In this document: in pieces, positions 1 through 8,626 of the stretch
Position numbering within the stretch: position 1 is the stretch's first letter
How the letters are laid out: every line of letters starts with the position of its first letter
NCBI RefSeq assembly: GCF_000020605.1
Contig: NC_012781.1
Coordinates: 2,791,501 to 2,855,500, forward strand
Reading direction: 5' to 3'
Origin: Agathobacter rectalis ATCC 33656
Lineage (GTDB): Bacteria > Bacillota > Clostridia > Lachnospirales > Lachnospiraceae
DNA: 64,000 nt
Program-made: the position numbers and the translations under genes
The notes under the pieces: generated by a model
Database searches by the model: none
What the model was told of the DNA's origin: nothing
Seen by the model: only the letters and a program-made list of their open reading frames with translations

Positions 1-718
1 GCACTACCGGGAAGCCGTCGATGCTCTTAATCGCATCGCCTACCCACTCTGCACCGATCATGATATGTCCGAGGAGCTGACCAGCGTCTGTATAGTCATT
101 TTCCGGGAAAGTAGAAAGCTCCTTTAATTTTCCGATATCATGGAAAATAGCTGCTGTAAGAAGCAGGTCACGGTTTAAAACCGGATACATTTTTGCAAAA
201 TAATCACAGTTCTTCGTCACACCGAGTGTATGCTCCAAAAGACCTCCTACAAAGCCGTGGTGCACGCTCTTTGCTGCTGAATGGAACTTGAAACGGCGCT
301 CAAACTCCTTATTGTCAAAAAAGCTATGTAAGAGCTGTGACAGGTACTGATTCTTTACAGAACCGATAAAGCCCATGAGTTCCTTATACATGACCTCGAC
401 ATCCTTATCGCTGACCGGCAGATAATCCGCAGGGTCATATTCTCCCTCGTTTACCTTTCTCGCACGCTTTATGGAACACTGCAAATTGCCCTGAAAGCTT
501 GTGATATCACCGGTTATGGCTATGTAATCCATTGCATCAAATTCCTCAATGCCTACTGAGCCCACATCCCATATCTTGGCATCCAGCGTACCTGTCTTAT
601 CCTGCAGGATAACATTGTCATAAGGCTTTCCGCTTTTGGTCATGGCTGTCTGCTTGCTCTTGCATAAAAAAATCTCATTGATTCTCTCTCCCTCGCGGAG
701 AGTTGAAATATACTTCAT
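1..718 (-). CDS. yhaM: 3'-5' exoribonuclease YhaM-family protein (3' end outside window)
   Basis: The reading frame starts at an ATG 8 nt or so behind an AGGAGGAT ribosome site and runs off the left edge, so the C-terminus is missing. The first ~95 residues look like an OB-fold nucleic-acid binding domain (start MKYISTLREGERI). An HD domain follows, with HHGFVGGLLEHT and the diagnostic FHDIGKLKEL. OB fold plus HD is the YhaM/CBF1 arrangement, an Mn-dependent 3'-5' exoribonuclease acting in RNA turnover in Firmicutes. It sits directly upstream of the HtrA-like gene on the same strand, 18 nt apart, so the two are probably co-transcribed. The identity rests on the motifs and their order; the missing C-terminus cannot be judged. 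Confidence 0.85.
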   Translation of the reverse strand, partial: MKYISTLREGERINEIFLCKSKQTAMTKSGKPYDNVILQDKTGTLDAKIWDVGSVGIEEFDAMDYIAITGDITSFQGNLQCSIKRARKVNEGEYDPADYLPVSDKDVEVMYKELMGFIGSVKNQYLSQLLHSFFDNKEFERRFKFHSAAKSVHHGFVGGLLEHTLGVTKNCDYFAKMYPVLNRDLLLTAAIFHDIGKLKELSTFPENDYTDAGQLLGHIMIGAEWVGDAIKSIDGFPVV

Positions 719-736
719 ATATCCTCCTAATTTCGG

Positions 737-2005
737 CTAATTCATCACTCCGATTTTCACCTGACAGGTAATCTCCGTGTAGCCGTTGCTTCCTTTTCTC
801 TTTACTTTCAGATTGCAGGTATCCTCAGGCTTTTGCTTCATAAGCTGTGTGTTGTACGCGGACACATTCGACACCTCTGTATTGTTTACCGCAACTATCA
901 CATCTCCGCTTTGAAGCCCAGAAACAAATGCCGGTGAATCCATGGTAACCTGCTTTATATAAACACCCTTTGGGATGTTATATCTGTTTGCTATTTTTTC
1001 TGTAACTGTAGTACAGGTGATGCCTATGTACGGCACATCCGCGCCGCTCTCGATCTTTTCAATGACAGGTGACAGGTCGCTTATGCTGACAGCCGTGAGC
1101 GTATTGTTTTCCTCCGCCGGATTGAAATCCTGCAGCGAAAGCCCTATGACCTGACCATCTGTATTAATCAGTATACCGCTCTGTAACTTGTTGCTTGCGA
1201 TATCTGTGGTGAGCACCGAGTAATTGTTGTCCTGCGCCGACAGCTCGTTGGTTGTTGACGTTACAAGACCTGTGAGAATGGCATAGTTTGCCTCAAGTGC
1301 AATGACAGATGCTCCTCTTGAAACAATATTTGAATTACCAAGCTCCGCAACCGCTATAGCCCTTATTGTGGCGTCGTCCAGAAGCGACTTATCCACGGAA
1401 ATGATTGCTATACCTGTATTGCTGTCATACTTGACCAGCGCAGCATCAGCCATCATGTCGTTTACAAAGGTTACACTAAGCTTATCCGCCTTATCCACTA
1501 CATTTTTCTCTGTCAGAATGATTAGCTGCTTTCCATTGTCCCTCAGTATCACTCCCACTCCCTGACCCTCGGTCTCATAGGAATTATTGAAAATATCAGT
1601 GGCATCTGTCACACCCGTGACTCCTACTACAAATTTCGTGGCCGAAGTGCCCACTCTGTAGAGCTGGTTCTGCACTGCCTGATAATCTGCGAGTGTAGGC
1701 TGATAGGTCTGCGAAGACGACTCCGAAGAAGTGCCGGACTCTGTGCTTTGTGTACCATTTTCACTATATGCATCACTGCTGTCATCTATGCCCGGCTGCT
1801 GTGTGGCTGTCTGCACATCATTATTATTTTTTCCATCTGAAGCTTTTTTTGATTGTCTGTTGATAACCGGCAGAAATATAGCAAAAACAATGCTTGCAGC
1901 CACTGCAAATGCCACTCCGCAGAGTGCTGCTGTGCCAGCTTTTTTTGCAAGTCTTTTTTTATTCAGCGGTTTATCCTTTATCTTTTCTCTGATAAATTGC
2001 TCCAT
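737..2005 (-). CDS. HtrA/DegP-like membrane-anchored PDZ protein, probably catalytically inactive
   Basis: This 422-residue protein has a short basic cytoplasmic N-terminus, one membrane segment (about residues 27-48), a Ser/Thr/Gln-rich linker to ~110, a trypsin-like fold (~120-310) and a C-terminal PDZ domain (~320-415, YIGITCTTVTEK then GLQSGDVIVAVNNTEV). The layout is that of S1C proteases. Aligned by eye, however, the His position reads ILTEKNVV instead of ILTNNHVV, and the Asp position reads SNTGIAII instead of D(T/S)DLAVL. Only a Ser remains, in LQSGILIN where GNSGGPLL is usual. It is therefore likely a pseudoprotease that binds peptides or acts as a scaffold. The start follows AGGGTGACAAT. 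The call as HtrA-like is firm; loss of activity is inferred. Confidence 0.85.
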   Translation of the reverse strand: MEQFIREKIKDKPLNKKRLAKKAGTAALCGVAFAVAASIVFAIFLPVINRQSKKASDGKNNNDVQTATQQPGIDDSSDAYSENGTQSTESGTSSESSSQTYQPTLADYQAVQNQLYRVGTSATKFVVGVTGVTDATDIFNNSYETEGQGVGVILRDNGKQLIILTEKNVVDKADKLSVTFVNDMMADAALVKYDSNTGIAIISVDKSLLDDATIRAIAVAELGNSNIVSRGASVIALEANYAILTGLVTSTTNELSAQDNNYSVLTTDIASNKLQSGILINTDGQVIGLSLQDFNPAEENNTLTAVSISDLSPVIEKIESGADVPYIGITCTTVTEKIANRYNIPKGVYIKQVTMDSPAFVSGLQSGDVIVAVNNTEVSNVSAYNTQLMKQKPEDTCNLKVKRKGSNGYTEITCQVKIGVMN

Positions 2006-2097
2006 ATTGTCACCCTGATTAGATGTCTTTAGTTACTATCTTACATTATATTCTGAATTATATTGCGTTGCAACCATATTTTTTGAGTACGCCTTTG

Positions 2098-2376
2098 AGT
2101 ACGCTCTTGTGGCATGTACCCGCCGGACTGCTGCACTGCTCCCAACGGTGCTACGCTGCGTGACTAAGATTCTGTATGGATTATGCATTTACTTTTTCTA
2201 TACATGACGAAACCGTCGCTACTCGCCTTCCATGGCTCGATAGCTCCTTGCCACGGCATCCATGCCGTGGCATTTCTGTGTTATGAGCATAATCCTACAG
2301 TATCTAAGCCACTGCGCTATTCGCGCCGTTGGGAGCAGTGCAGCAGTCCGGCGGGTACATGTCGCAAGCCCTTACT
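2098..2376 (+). repeat. Long palindromic repeat, copy 1 of 5
   Basis: The two ends form a ~50-bp imperfect inverted repeat (2098-2148 with 2326-2376, including CCCGCCGGACTGCTGCACTG and its complement). Inside is the family core: GATTCTGTATGGATTATGC pairs with GCATAATCCTACAGTATC, then GACGAAACCGTCG leads into two further hairpins, the second being CCACGGCAT-cc-ATGCCGTGG, ending in ATTTCTGTG. It lies in the 545-bp gap between the divergent HtrA-like gene and mutS2. A short open frame on the plus strand here is an artefact of the palindrome. Confidence 0.85.
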
Positions 2377-2551
2377 TTTTGGCTCGTTTAACAAACTGGT
2401 TTGTTATGTATTAAACTTTATGTTATCATCTTGTAATTATCATTTAATACATATTTATTATGGTTTTTTTGAAGATTTTCAGCTATAATATGATAAGCTA
2501 TACAGTAAATATGAATTTAATATTCAACTACCGAAATATAAGGATATAGAA

Positions 2552-4930
2552 ATGAATAAAAAAGTTTACAAAACATTGGAATATAACAAAATCCTCACCA
2601 TGCTAAGCAGCTACGCAGCATGTGATGAGACAAAGAAGCGGTGTCTTTCGCTTGAGCCTATCACCGATTTATACGAAATCAGACATCTGCAGACCACCAC
2701 TGCCGATGCACTAAGCCGCCTGTACAAGGACAGCGGAGTGTCCTTCGTTGGCATACACAATGTACATGCTTCTCTAAAGAGGCTTGATATCGGTGGTGCA
2801 CTGAATACGACCGAGCTTCTTCGCATCTGCAGTCTTTTGGAGGTTGCAAAGCGCGTGAAGGCTTATGGCAGAAGCGCCATGGACAATGAGAAGCAGGATT
2901 CTCTCTCCGGTCTGTTTGCAGGGATTGAACCGGTTTCTGCGCTCTGCGATGAGATTAAGAGGTGCATTTTATCTGAGGAAGAGATTGCCGATGATGCGAG
3001 TCCTGAGCTTTTTAAGATAAGAAAGAGCATACGCGGCATGAACGACAGAATCCATGCGCAGCTCACCAAGCTCATGAACAACAGCACAACGAGGACATAT
3101 CTGCAGGATGCGGTTGTGACCATGCGTGACGGCAGATATTGTCTGCCTGTAAAGGCTGAGGCAAAGGGCAATGTACCCGGCATGATGCACGACCAGTCAT
3201 CTACCGGCTCTACCCTTTTTATCGAGCCGATGGCTGTCGTCAATTTGAATAATGAGCTCAAGGAGCTTTTCATAAAGGAGCAGGAGGAGATTGAAAAAAT
3301 CCTTGCAGCGCTCAGCGACAAGGTTGCCATGAATGCGGCTGCCTTGGAGCAGGACTATGAGATTCTTTCAGAGCTTGACTTCATTTTTGCAAAGGCAAAT
3401 CTGGCTAAATCATATAACGGTGTGGCACCGGATTTCAACACCGATGGGCATATCAATATCAGAAAGGGCCGTCATCCGCTTTTGGATGCTAAAAAGGTGG
3501 TCCCTATAGATGTACGGCTCGGCGAGGACTATAAGCAGCTCATCATCACCGGACCAAATACCGGTGGTAAGACGGTTTCACTAAAGACTGTCGGACTTTT
3601 GACTCTCATGGGTCAGGCAGGTCTTCACATTCCTGCGGCTGACAGGTCAAAGCTCGCCATCTTTGAAGATGTCTTTGCGGATATAGGCGATGAGCAGAGT
3701 ATTGAACAAAGTCTCAGTACCTTCTCGTCTCACATGACCAATATCGTAAAAATTCTTGAAAAAGCCGATGACAGAAGCCTTTGCCTGTTCGATGAGCTCT
3801 GCTCGGGAACCGACCCGACAGAGGGTGCGGCACTTGCCATCTCAATTTTAAACAGACTGCACCAGTATGGTGCCATCACCATGGCCACCACACACTACAG
3901 TGAGCTGAAGGTATATGCGCTTTCCACAGACGGTGTGGAAAATGCCTGCTGTGAGTTCAATGTGGAGACTTTAAGCCCTACCTACCGCCTGTTAATCGGT
4001 ATTCCTGGAAAGAGTAACGCATTTGCAATCTCATCAAAGCTTGGTCTGGACGAAAACATCATCGAGGATGCAAAAAGCAGAATTAATGATAACGACCTTG
4101 ATTTTGAAGATCTGATTGCAAGCCTCGAGTCACAGCGACAAACCATCGAAAAGGAACAGCTTGAAATCAACAGCTACAAGGCCGAGATTGAAAAGCTCAA
4201 GAAACAGCTCGAAGAGAAAAACGAGCGTATAGACAAGAGCAAAGACAAGATTTTACGCGAGGCAAATGAGGAAGCCTACAAGATACTGCAGGATGCAAAG
4301 GAACTTGCCGACAAAACCATCCGCAATTTCAACAAATACGGACAGGGACAGGCTCCTATGAGCCAGATGGAAAAGGAGCGCTCTGCCCTTCGTGACAAGA
4401 TGAATGACAAGGAAAAGAAGCTGTCAGACATCAAGAAAAACACTGCCAAGGCAAATCACAAGGCGCCTAAGAAGCTGCGCATCGGTGATTCTGTGCTTGT
4501 GCTCTCCCTCAATCTGAAGGGAACTGTCCACACTCTGCCAAACGCCAAGGGCGATTTGTATGTGCAGATGGGTATACTGCGCTCGCTGGTTAATATTAAT
4601 GACCTCGTGCTCTTAAACGACGATGTCTCTCCTGCCAAGAAGTACGGCGGCAGCGGAAGCAAGATAAAGATGAGCAAATCGCTGTCAGTTTCATCCGAAA
4701 TCAACCTGATAGGAAAGACTACGGATGAGGCGCTTGCTCTCTTAGATAAATACTTAGACGACGCATATATCGCTCATCTTTCATCAGTGCGCATTGTCCA
4801 CGGAAAAGGCACCGGTGCTCTGCGAAAGGCTGTGCATGGACTCCTTAAGAGGACAAAAACTATTGCGGAATACCATCTCGGTGAGTTTGGTGAGGGCGAT
4901 GCCGGAGTAACCATCGCAACCTTTAAATAA
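2552..4930 (+). CDS. mutS2: Endonuclease MutS2
   Basis: The 792-residue length is normal for MutS2. A MutS-like core and clamp occupy ~1-310. The ABC-type ATPase has Walker A GPNTGGKT near residue 333 and Walker B DELCSGTDPTEG near 413. A charged coiled coil spans ~515-640, and a C-terminal Smr nuclease domain follows with VRIVHGKGTGALRKAV near 747. MutS2 lacks the mismatch-binding domain of MutS. It has been linked to suppression of homologous recombination and, in Bacillus, to rescue of collided ribosomes. A weak AAGGA site precedes the ATG. It is the only plus-strand gene before the two-component pair and is followed by only a 51-bp gap, so the three may be one transcript. Confidence 0.95.
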   Translation: MNKKVYKTLEYNKILTMLSSYAACDETKKRCLSLEPITDLYEIRHLQTTTADALSRLYKDSGVSFVGIHNVHASLKRLDIGGALNTTELLRICSLLEVAKRVKAYGRSAMDNEKQDSLSGLFAGIEPVSALCDEIKRCILSEEEIADDASPELFKIRKSIRGMNDRIHAQLTKLMNNSTTRTYLQDAVVTMRDGRYCLPVKAEAKGNVPGMMHDQSSTGSTLFIEPMAVVNLNNELKELFIKEQEEIEKILAALSDKVAMNAAALEQDYEILSELDFIFAKANLAKSYNGVAPDFNTDGHINIRKGRHPLLDAKKVVPIDVRLGEDYKQLIITGPNTGGKTVSLKTVGLLTLMGQAGLHIPAADRSKLAIFEDVFADIGDEQSIEQSLSTFSSHMTNIVKILEKADDRSLCLFDELCSGTDPTEGAALAISILNRLHQYGAITMATTHYSELKVYALSTDGVENACCEFNVETLSPTYRLLIGIPGKSNAFAISSKLGLDENIIEDAKSRINDNDLDFEDLIASLESQRQTIEKEQLEINSYKAEIEKLKKQLEEKNERIDKSKDKILREANEEAYKILQDAKELADKTIRNFNKYGQGQAPMSQMEKERSALRDKMNDKEKKLSDIKKNTAKANHKAPKKLRIGDSVLVLSLNLKGTVHTLPNAKGDLYVQMGILRSLVNINDLVLLNDDVSPAKKYGGSGSKIKMSKSLSVSSEINLIGKTTDEALALLDKYLDDAYIAHLSSVRIVHGKGTGALRKAVHGLLKRTKTIAEYHLGEFGEGDAGVTIATFK

Positions 4931-4981
4931 CGACAATTTACTTTTACGGAATATAAATAATTTTTAAGAAGGAGATTAGAA

Positions 4982-5683
4982 ATGGCTGTTAAACAGAAAA
5001 TACTGATAGTAGACGACGACAACAATATAGCAGAGCTTATATCTCTATATCTGACCAAGGAATGCTATGACACCAAAATCGTAAATGACGGTGAGCAGGC
5101 GCTTATCGCATTTGAGCACTACAAGCCAAACATGCTTCTTTTGGACCTCATGCTTCCGGGCATAGACGGCTATCAGGTATGCCGTGAGATACGTGCAAAG
5201 TCCGATGTGCCGATTATCATGCTCTCCGCAAAGGGCGAGGTATTTGACAAGGTTTTAGGCCTGGAGCTTGGCGCCGACGACTATATACTCAAGCCCTTTG
5301 ACTCAAAGGAGCTTGTGGCAAGAGTCAAGGCCGTGCTCAGACGCTTCCAGCCTGCAAAGCCGGAGGCCTATGCTTCCGTAGATATCAAGTGTGTGGAGTA
5401 CCCGGGGCTTATTGTAAATCTGTCCAACTACTCTGTCACTTATGACGGACAGCAGATTGATATGCCGCCAAAGGAGCTTGAGCTTTTATATTTTCTTGCC
5501 TCATCTCCAAATCAGGTGTTTACAAGGGAGCAGCTTCTGGACAACATATGGGGCTATGAATATGTCGGCGACACCCGCACTGTCGATGTGCATGTAAAGC
5601 GTCTCCGCGAGAAAATCAAGGACAAGCCAACCTGGCGCATCGCAACTGTCTGGGGCATCGGATACAAGTTTGAGGTAAAATAA
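4982..5683 (+). CDS. OmpR/PhoB-family response regulator
   Basis: The receiver domain (residues 1-118) shows the acidic pair in LIVDDDNN, the phospho-acceptor Asp55 in LLLDLMLPG and the conserved Lys in ILKPFDS. A winged-helix DNA-binding domain follows (~135-233, ending TVWGIGYKFEVK). A strong AAGGAG precedes the ATG. Only 3 nt separate its stop from the kinase gene, so the two are translationally linked and form a cognate pair. The target genes cannot be read from the sequence. It is a different lineage from the PhoP-like regulator at 37.8 kb, because its linker is longer and carries an extra segment around residue 130. Confidence 0.93.
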   Translation: MAVKQKILIVDDDNNIAELISLYLTKECYDTKIVNDGEQALIAFEHYKPNMLLLDLMLPGIDGYQVCREIRAKSDVPIIMLSAKGEVFDKVLGLELGADDYILKPFDSKELVARVKAVLRRFQPAKPEAYASVDIKCVEYPGLIVNLSNYSVTYDGQQIDMPPKELELLYFLASSPNQVFTREQLLDNIWGYEYVGDTRTVDVHVKRLREKIKDKPTWRIATVWGIGYKFEVK

Positions 5684-5686
5684 ATA

Positions 5687-7126
5687 ATGAAACATACCAT
5701 CTACACTAAGCTGTTAATCAGCTACCTGATTTACGGTGTCATCGCTTTTTTCATTATATGCACATTTACACAGCATCTCACCACAGACTATATTGAAAAG
5801 CAGGAGGCATCCAATCTCTACAGGGAAGCCTCCATCATTGCAGGTGATTACGCCGCCGAATACTTTGACTCATCCATGTCGCTTAGCGATTTCCAGAATC
5901 ACATGAAAATCGTAGCCGACTATATGGATGCCAAGGTATGGGTGGTCAGCCCTGACGGTGAGCTGCTCATGGACTCAGATGATCCGTCAATAGGCATTGA
6001 TATCCAAAATGACAGTTCTAAGCCTGTAGTGATAAATGGCTTTGATGTCACCGATTTTGGCAGCAACAACTATATGATTGGAGATTTTTATGGCTCCTTC
6101 AAGCATAAGATGCTGTCCGTATTTTCCCCGGTAAATGTCTCGTACCAGAATATCGGCTACATAGTCATTCACAAGACAATGAGCCATATCACGGCAGGTG
6201 TAAACGGTTTTATGAATATCTCCTTTTACACTGTAGCGCTCATTTTTGCCTTTGCATTTGTTCTGCTTTTCATGATGAGCCGCTCCATTTACCGTCCTAT
6301 CTCCAAAATCACAAAGACCGCAAAGAAGTATGCAAAGGGTGATTTCACTGCCCAGATTGATGTACATTCCAATGACGAAATCGGCTATCTGGCAAACACA
6401 CTAAACTACATGGCAACTGAGCTTGATACGCTTGAGGAGGATCAGCGCAAGTTTGTTTCCAACGTGTCACACGACTTCCGCTCCCCTCTTACCTCGATAA
6501 AGGGCTACGTGGAGGCCATGCTGGACGGAACCATCCCTGTTGAGATGCAGGATAAGTATTTAAATATCATACTTTTTGAAACCGAGAGGCTTAATAAGCT
6601 CACCAAGAGTCTTATTGATCTGAACCAGTTCGGTCATCACGGCATACACCTGGATATTGCTGATTTTGACATCAATACAATGATCCGCACGACAATCCTC
6701 ACCTTCGAGGGTAAATGCAGTGAAAAGGGCTTAAGCTTTGACCTGCTGCTCACCGGAAAAGAGCTTTTCGTGCGCGGTGATATGGTCAAAATCCAGCAGA
6801 TTCTTTACAACCTGATAGACAACGCTGTGAAGTTTTCAAATAATGATTCGAGTATCAAGATTGAGACGAGTATCAGAAATGAAAAGGTGTTTATATCAGT
6901 AAAGGATCACGGTATCGGTATACCAAAGGACAGCCTTTCAAAGATCTGGGAGCGCTTCTACAAGAGTGATTTATCCCGCGGAAAGGATAAGCGCGGTACG
7001 GGACTTGGCCTGTCTATAGTTAAAGAAATCGTGCAGGCGCATGGTGAGAATATAAATGTGATAAGTACTGAGGGTGTGGGAACTGAGTTTATATTTACGC
7101 TGCCGCTCAGCAAAAAAGAAGGGTGA
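5687..7126 (+). CDS. HAMP-domain sensor histidine kinase
   Basis: The 479-residue kinase has a first membrane helix (~9-29), an extracellular sensor of about 150 residues, a second helix (~178-200), a HAMP linker (~200-255), a phospho-acceptor H box VSHDFRSPLTSIKG (His near 262) and a HATPase_c domain with N box NLIDNAVKFS, G1 DHGIGIP and G2 GTGLGLSIV. It is the partner of the preceding regulator. The sensor region has no motif I recognise, so the signal is unknown. Its stop codon overlaps the left arm of a terminator hairpin. Confidence 0.94.
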   Translation: MKHTIYTKLLISYLIYGVIAFFIICTFTQHLTTDYIEKQEASNLYREASIIAGDYAAEYFDSSMSLSDFQNHMKIVADYMDAKVWVVSPDGELLMDSDDPSIGIDIQNDSSKPVVINGFDVTDFGSNNYMIGDFYGSFKHKMLSVFSPVNVSYQNIGYIVIHKTMSHITAGVNGFMNISFYTVALIFAFAFVLLFMMSRSIYRPISKITKTAKKYAKGDFTAQIDVHSNDEIGYLANTLNYMATELDTLEEDQRKFVSNVSHDFRSPLTSIKGYVEAMLDGTIPVEMQDKYLNIILFETERLNKLTKSLIDLNQFGHHGIHLDIADFDINTMIRTTILTFEGKCSEKGLSFDLLLTGKELFVRGDMVKIQQILYNLIDNAVKFSNNDSSIKIETSIRNEKVFISVKDHGIGIPKDSLSKIWERFYKSDLSRGKDKRGTGLGLSIVKEIVQAHGENINVISTEGVGTEFIFTLPLSKKEG

Positions 7127-7172
7127 GGCGCAGCTCATCAAATGATTGGTGGTGGTGGGCGCCTCGCTTTTT
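7125..7172 (+). terminator. Rho-independent terminator of the two-component operon
   Basis: GAGGCGC at 7125-7131 pairs with GCGCCTC at 7159-7165, followed by GCTTTTT. The stem begins inside the stop codon of the kinase gene. The right arm can also pair with AGCGAGGCGC near 7362, so two mutually exclusive structures are possible. Confidence 0.75.
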
Positions 7173-7371
7173 AGGTTGTGAGGTTGCCGGCATAGCACAC
7201 AGTATATTCCTCAGAAAAATGTGAAGTCAGCCGCGGTTCTTTATCCGGACAGGTTACGATTTTATTTATGTTTTCTTTCTTTTTTACTTTATGGAACTCC
7301 GCGGCAGTTCACATTTTTCTTCGGAACACACTGTATGCTCTCCGGCTAATTCAGGTTTACGAGCGAGGCGC
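7159..7371. repeat. Long imperfect inverted repeat in intergenic region
   Basis: The segment 7186-7238 (starting GCCGGCATAGCACACAGTAT) matches the reverse complement of 7293-7346 with a few mismatches. Outer arms GCGCCTCGCT (7159-7168) and AGCGAGGCGC (7362-7371) extend the pairing to ~213 bp in total. It has no recognisable coding content and no second copy in this window. It could be a solo mobile palindrome (MITE-like) or a structured 3' region. Confidence 0.7.
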
Positions 7372-7393
7372 TTTGCTGCCTTGCATTTTGGCA

Positions 7394-7439
7394 GTGCCGG
7401 ACTTATTTCACTGGCGTGAAATTTTGTCCGGCACTTTTT
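7394..7439 (+). terminator. Terminator-like hairpin
   Basis: GTGCCGGAC pairs with GTCCGGCAC, with an inner TTTCAC/GTGAAA pair, followed by TTTTTG. It is the second strong hairpin downstream of the kinase gene. No gene lies between it and the first terminator. Confidence 0.65.
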
Positions 7440-7452
7440 GCTTTTTAAATTT

Positions 7453-7484
7453 AAAGCTCATTTCACTTATGCGAAATGAGCTTT
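7453..7484. terminator. Hairpin between converging genes
   Basis: AAAGCTCATTTC pairs with GAAATGAGCTTT around a short loop. It stands between the plus-strand kinase and the minus-strand gene ending at 7577, so it may terminate transcription from either side. Confidence 0.55.
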
Positions 7485-7576
7485 ATTAAATAGTTATAGA
7501 CTGTTTATAAATATTCTGAGCCGCCTTGAAAACACAAGAAAAACCGATTTTAAATAATTACACTTATATCACATTT

Positions 7577-8617
7577 TTATGGCTCGTATTTGCTGCCAGC
7601 CGGGTCGGCTACTGTGTAGTCGCCGCCGGATATGTCGGCTATGGTTTCAAAGTCCGTGATGTCCTGATTTACGGTACCATCGAACAGGTCATATGTGAAG
7701 GTGTAGCCCTGTGCCGATACTGCTTTGACATATATTTTGATATTGCTTGCAGCTGTGACAGGGATTAAGTCTTCGATTTTGACTGTGCCTTCGAGGCTAT
7801 GGAGCTTACCGTCGTCCTCTTTTGAGGCATCAGAGGTATCATTTTCCGTGTCATTCTTTGAGCCATCTTTTTTGGCATCATCCTTCCGACTTAAGGCGGA
7901 TGTGATGGAGTCTATGTCTGCAGAGTCTGCACTGTCTGTGCCGTTTTCTGCCAACAGCTGTCGGATATCGTATGTCTTTAGCTCTGTATCTGAGCTTGCA
8001 ACCACGAGCTGCACACTGTTAAAGTCAAAGTAATCATTTCCCATGACCGCTACATCTACATCTGTGCCAAGCTTTATGCTGCCATTGTCAAAGGTTGGTT
8101 TATCGGCAAGTATGCCTGATGCTACATTTTTGAACACTGATGTCACACCTTCAAACTCATCGAGCACCTCTGTGCTTCTCTTATTTCCGTCAACAAACAG
8201 AAATGTCACATTGCCCGCATAGTCCTCAGACAGCGGAAGTGTGGCCTCACCCGTATACTTGATGCCGTTTAGCTCGAGCGGTATCTCGTTTGTACCGAAA
8301 AATACACTGGTTTTTGTATCCTCTGTGTACTCCTTTGGCACCACCGAGACAGAGACTGTGTATGTCATATCGGTAAAATCTGCACTTTTTAAGGAAATAT
8401 CCCAGTCTGTTATGAGGCTGGCCTCCTCCTCAAGAGTGGACTTGATATCATCCTGCATGGTCTGCACATCAGAAAGTATCACCGATGTGTTGTCTGAGGT
8501 GTATGACATCTGTGTCTCGAGCTTTTTTATCCTGTTATTAAGCAATACTGCCCCCGCAATAAGTGCGGCGAGCAGTATTATGGTAATCGCATTGAAAATA
8601 TTTTTTTTCAAATTCAT
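7577..8617 (-). CDS. Membrane-anchored protein of unknown function
   Basis: I do not recognise this family. The 346-residue protein starts with a short basic stretch and one hydrophobic segment (~10-27, ITIILLAALIAGAVLL). A heptad-like helical region follows (~28-65, IKKLETQ...DVQTMQDDIKSTLEEE), then a mostly beta-type extracellular part. A low-complexity Asp/Ser/Lys stretch lies near 235-270. Signal-anchor, coiled coil and beta domain suggest a cell-surface or envelope protein. Its ATG lies 9 nt after the aspS stop, so it is the third gene of the hisS-aspS transcript. A link to translation is not implied by the sequence. Confidence 0.8.
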   Translation of the reverse strand: MNLKKNIFNAITIILLAALIAGAVLLNNRIKKLETQMSYTSDNTSVILSDVQTMQDDIKSTLEEEASLITDWDISLKSADFTDMTYTVSVSVVPKEYTEDTKTSVFFGTNEIPLELNGIKYTGEATLPLSEDYAGNVTFLFVDGNKRSTEVLDEFEGVTSVFKNVASGILADKPTFDNGSIKLGTDVDVAVMGNDYFDFNSVQLVVASSDTELKTYDIRQLLAENGTDSADSADIDSITSALSRKDDAKKDGSKNDTENDTSDASKEDDGKLHSLEGTVKIEDLIPVTAASNIKIYVKAVSAQGYTFTYDLFDGTVNQDITDFETIADISGGDYTVADPAGSKYEP

Positions 8618-8626
8618 ATTATAGTG

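Noticed and set aside
2183-2488. Open frame of 101 codons on the plus strand before mutS2
   Set aside because: It runs through palindromic copy 1, has no ribosome site and is not protein-like.
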